Source of the DNA: an uncultured Eubacterium sp.
GTDB taxonomy: Bacteria; Bacillota; Clostridia; Oscillospirales; Acutalibacteraceae
Length of the DNA: 64,000 nt
NCBI GenBank assembly: GCA_934561395.1
Contig: CAKTGF010000002.1
Coordinates: forward strand, 124,001-188,000
Reading direction: 5' to 3'
Of this stretch, positions 63,989 through 64,000 are shown in pieces. The notes below the pieces were generated by a model. The model made no database searches. It saw only the letters and a list, made by a program, of their open reading frames with translations, and was not told the origin of the DNA. The position numbers and the translations under genes were made by a program. Position 1 is the first letter of the stretch. Each line of letters begins with the position of its first letter.

Positions 63989-64000
63989 ATGAACCAAGGT
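63989..64000 (+). CDS. Start of a T-box-controlled gene (truncated by window end)
   Basis: ATG with a good AAAGGAG site begins M-N-Q-G and then the window ends. The T-box leader suggests an aminoacyl-tRNA synthetase or amino-acid synthesis/transport gene, but four residues cannot decide. Confidence 0.6.

Noticed and set aside
1..64000. Prophage, insertion sequence or integrative element
   Set aside because: No integrase, transposase, portal, relaxase or terminal repeats were recognised anywhere in the window.

Overview
The window looks like a chromosomal piece of a strictly anaerobic, low-to-mid GC Gram-positive Clostridia, probably an Oscillospiraceae/Ruminococcus-type gut bacterium. Signs of this are pyruvate:ferredoxin oxidoreductase and pyruvate formate-lyase together, Gram-positive style signal peptides and lipoproteins, dockerin modules, strong GGAGG ribosome sites, a T-box leader, a fluoride riboswitch and a type A RNase P RNA. 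The organism call is inference; no rRNA is present.

Layout. 0-4.3 kb: end of a cytidylate-kinase-like gene, sfsA, an orphan amino-acid-binding lipoprotein, a CLC-F type fluoride antiporter behind a fluoride riboswitch with a terminator platform, and rlmB. 4.3-9.8 kb: a large membrane protein that looks like a catalytically dead P-type ATPase, then a metal-efflux unit made of a free HMA chaperone, a Zn/Cd/Pb-type P1B ATPase and an ArsR/CzrA-type repressor with palindromic operators. 9.9-14.1 kb: a sodium:neurotransmitter-symporter family transporter, azlCD, tRNA-Ser(CGA), hisH-hisF. 14.1-18.3 kb (minus strand): a tightly overlapping operon of a pyrophosphatase-like/NUDIX fusion, a small DedA-like 'multidrug export' protein, a PF14907-type nucleotidyltransferase and a membrane-anchored GH27 alpha-galactosidase with an inserted beta-domain.

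18.4-38.0 kb is the most unusual part. Two giant secreted-protein genes diverge from an AT-rich 0.9 kb region: leftward a 2438-residue, apparently all-helical protein built of about four degenerate modules; rightward a 2154-residue protein ending in an X-module-like domain plus dockerin, a 361-residue protein with a cohesin-like front and the same X-dockerin tail, a 1089-residue protein with six near-identical Cys-containing repeats, and a 33-residue peptide. No catalytic glycoside hydrolase is visible there, so this looks like a structural dockerin-based surface system rather than a classical cellulosome. The 33-residue peptide and a second 46-residue peptide after the iolC-like gene (about 41.9 kb) share a Y-x-K-P / VD-(I/V)(V/I)-(T/S)TS pattern resembling RiPP leader peptides.

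38-54.5 kb: an LCP cell-wall ligase, RNase P RNA, an iolJ-iolC-like aldolase/kinase pair, an acidic hypothetical, an aldose epimerase, a fibronectin-III lipoprotein, PFOR, and the glucuronate catabolic operon uxaC-kdgK-eda followed by DUF4250 and radC, then a YgjP-like metalloprotein and a Mbeg1-like lipase-fold protein. 54.7-64 kb: a secreted CHAP protein with a C-terminal membrane anchor, a CapD/PglF-type nucleotide-sugar dehydratase, the TrkH/TrkA potassium uptake pair, a DUF134 regulator with a Cys-rich tail and a palindromic promoter next to pflB, a phosphoribosyltransferase-like protein, and a T-box leader with the first codons of its gene at the right edge.

Most genes are ordinary housekeeping or fermentation genes. 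The accessory interest lies in the dockerin locus, the short Y-x-K-P peptides, the pseudo-P-type ATPase, and the RNA regulators.
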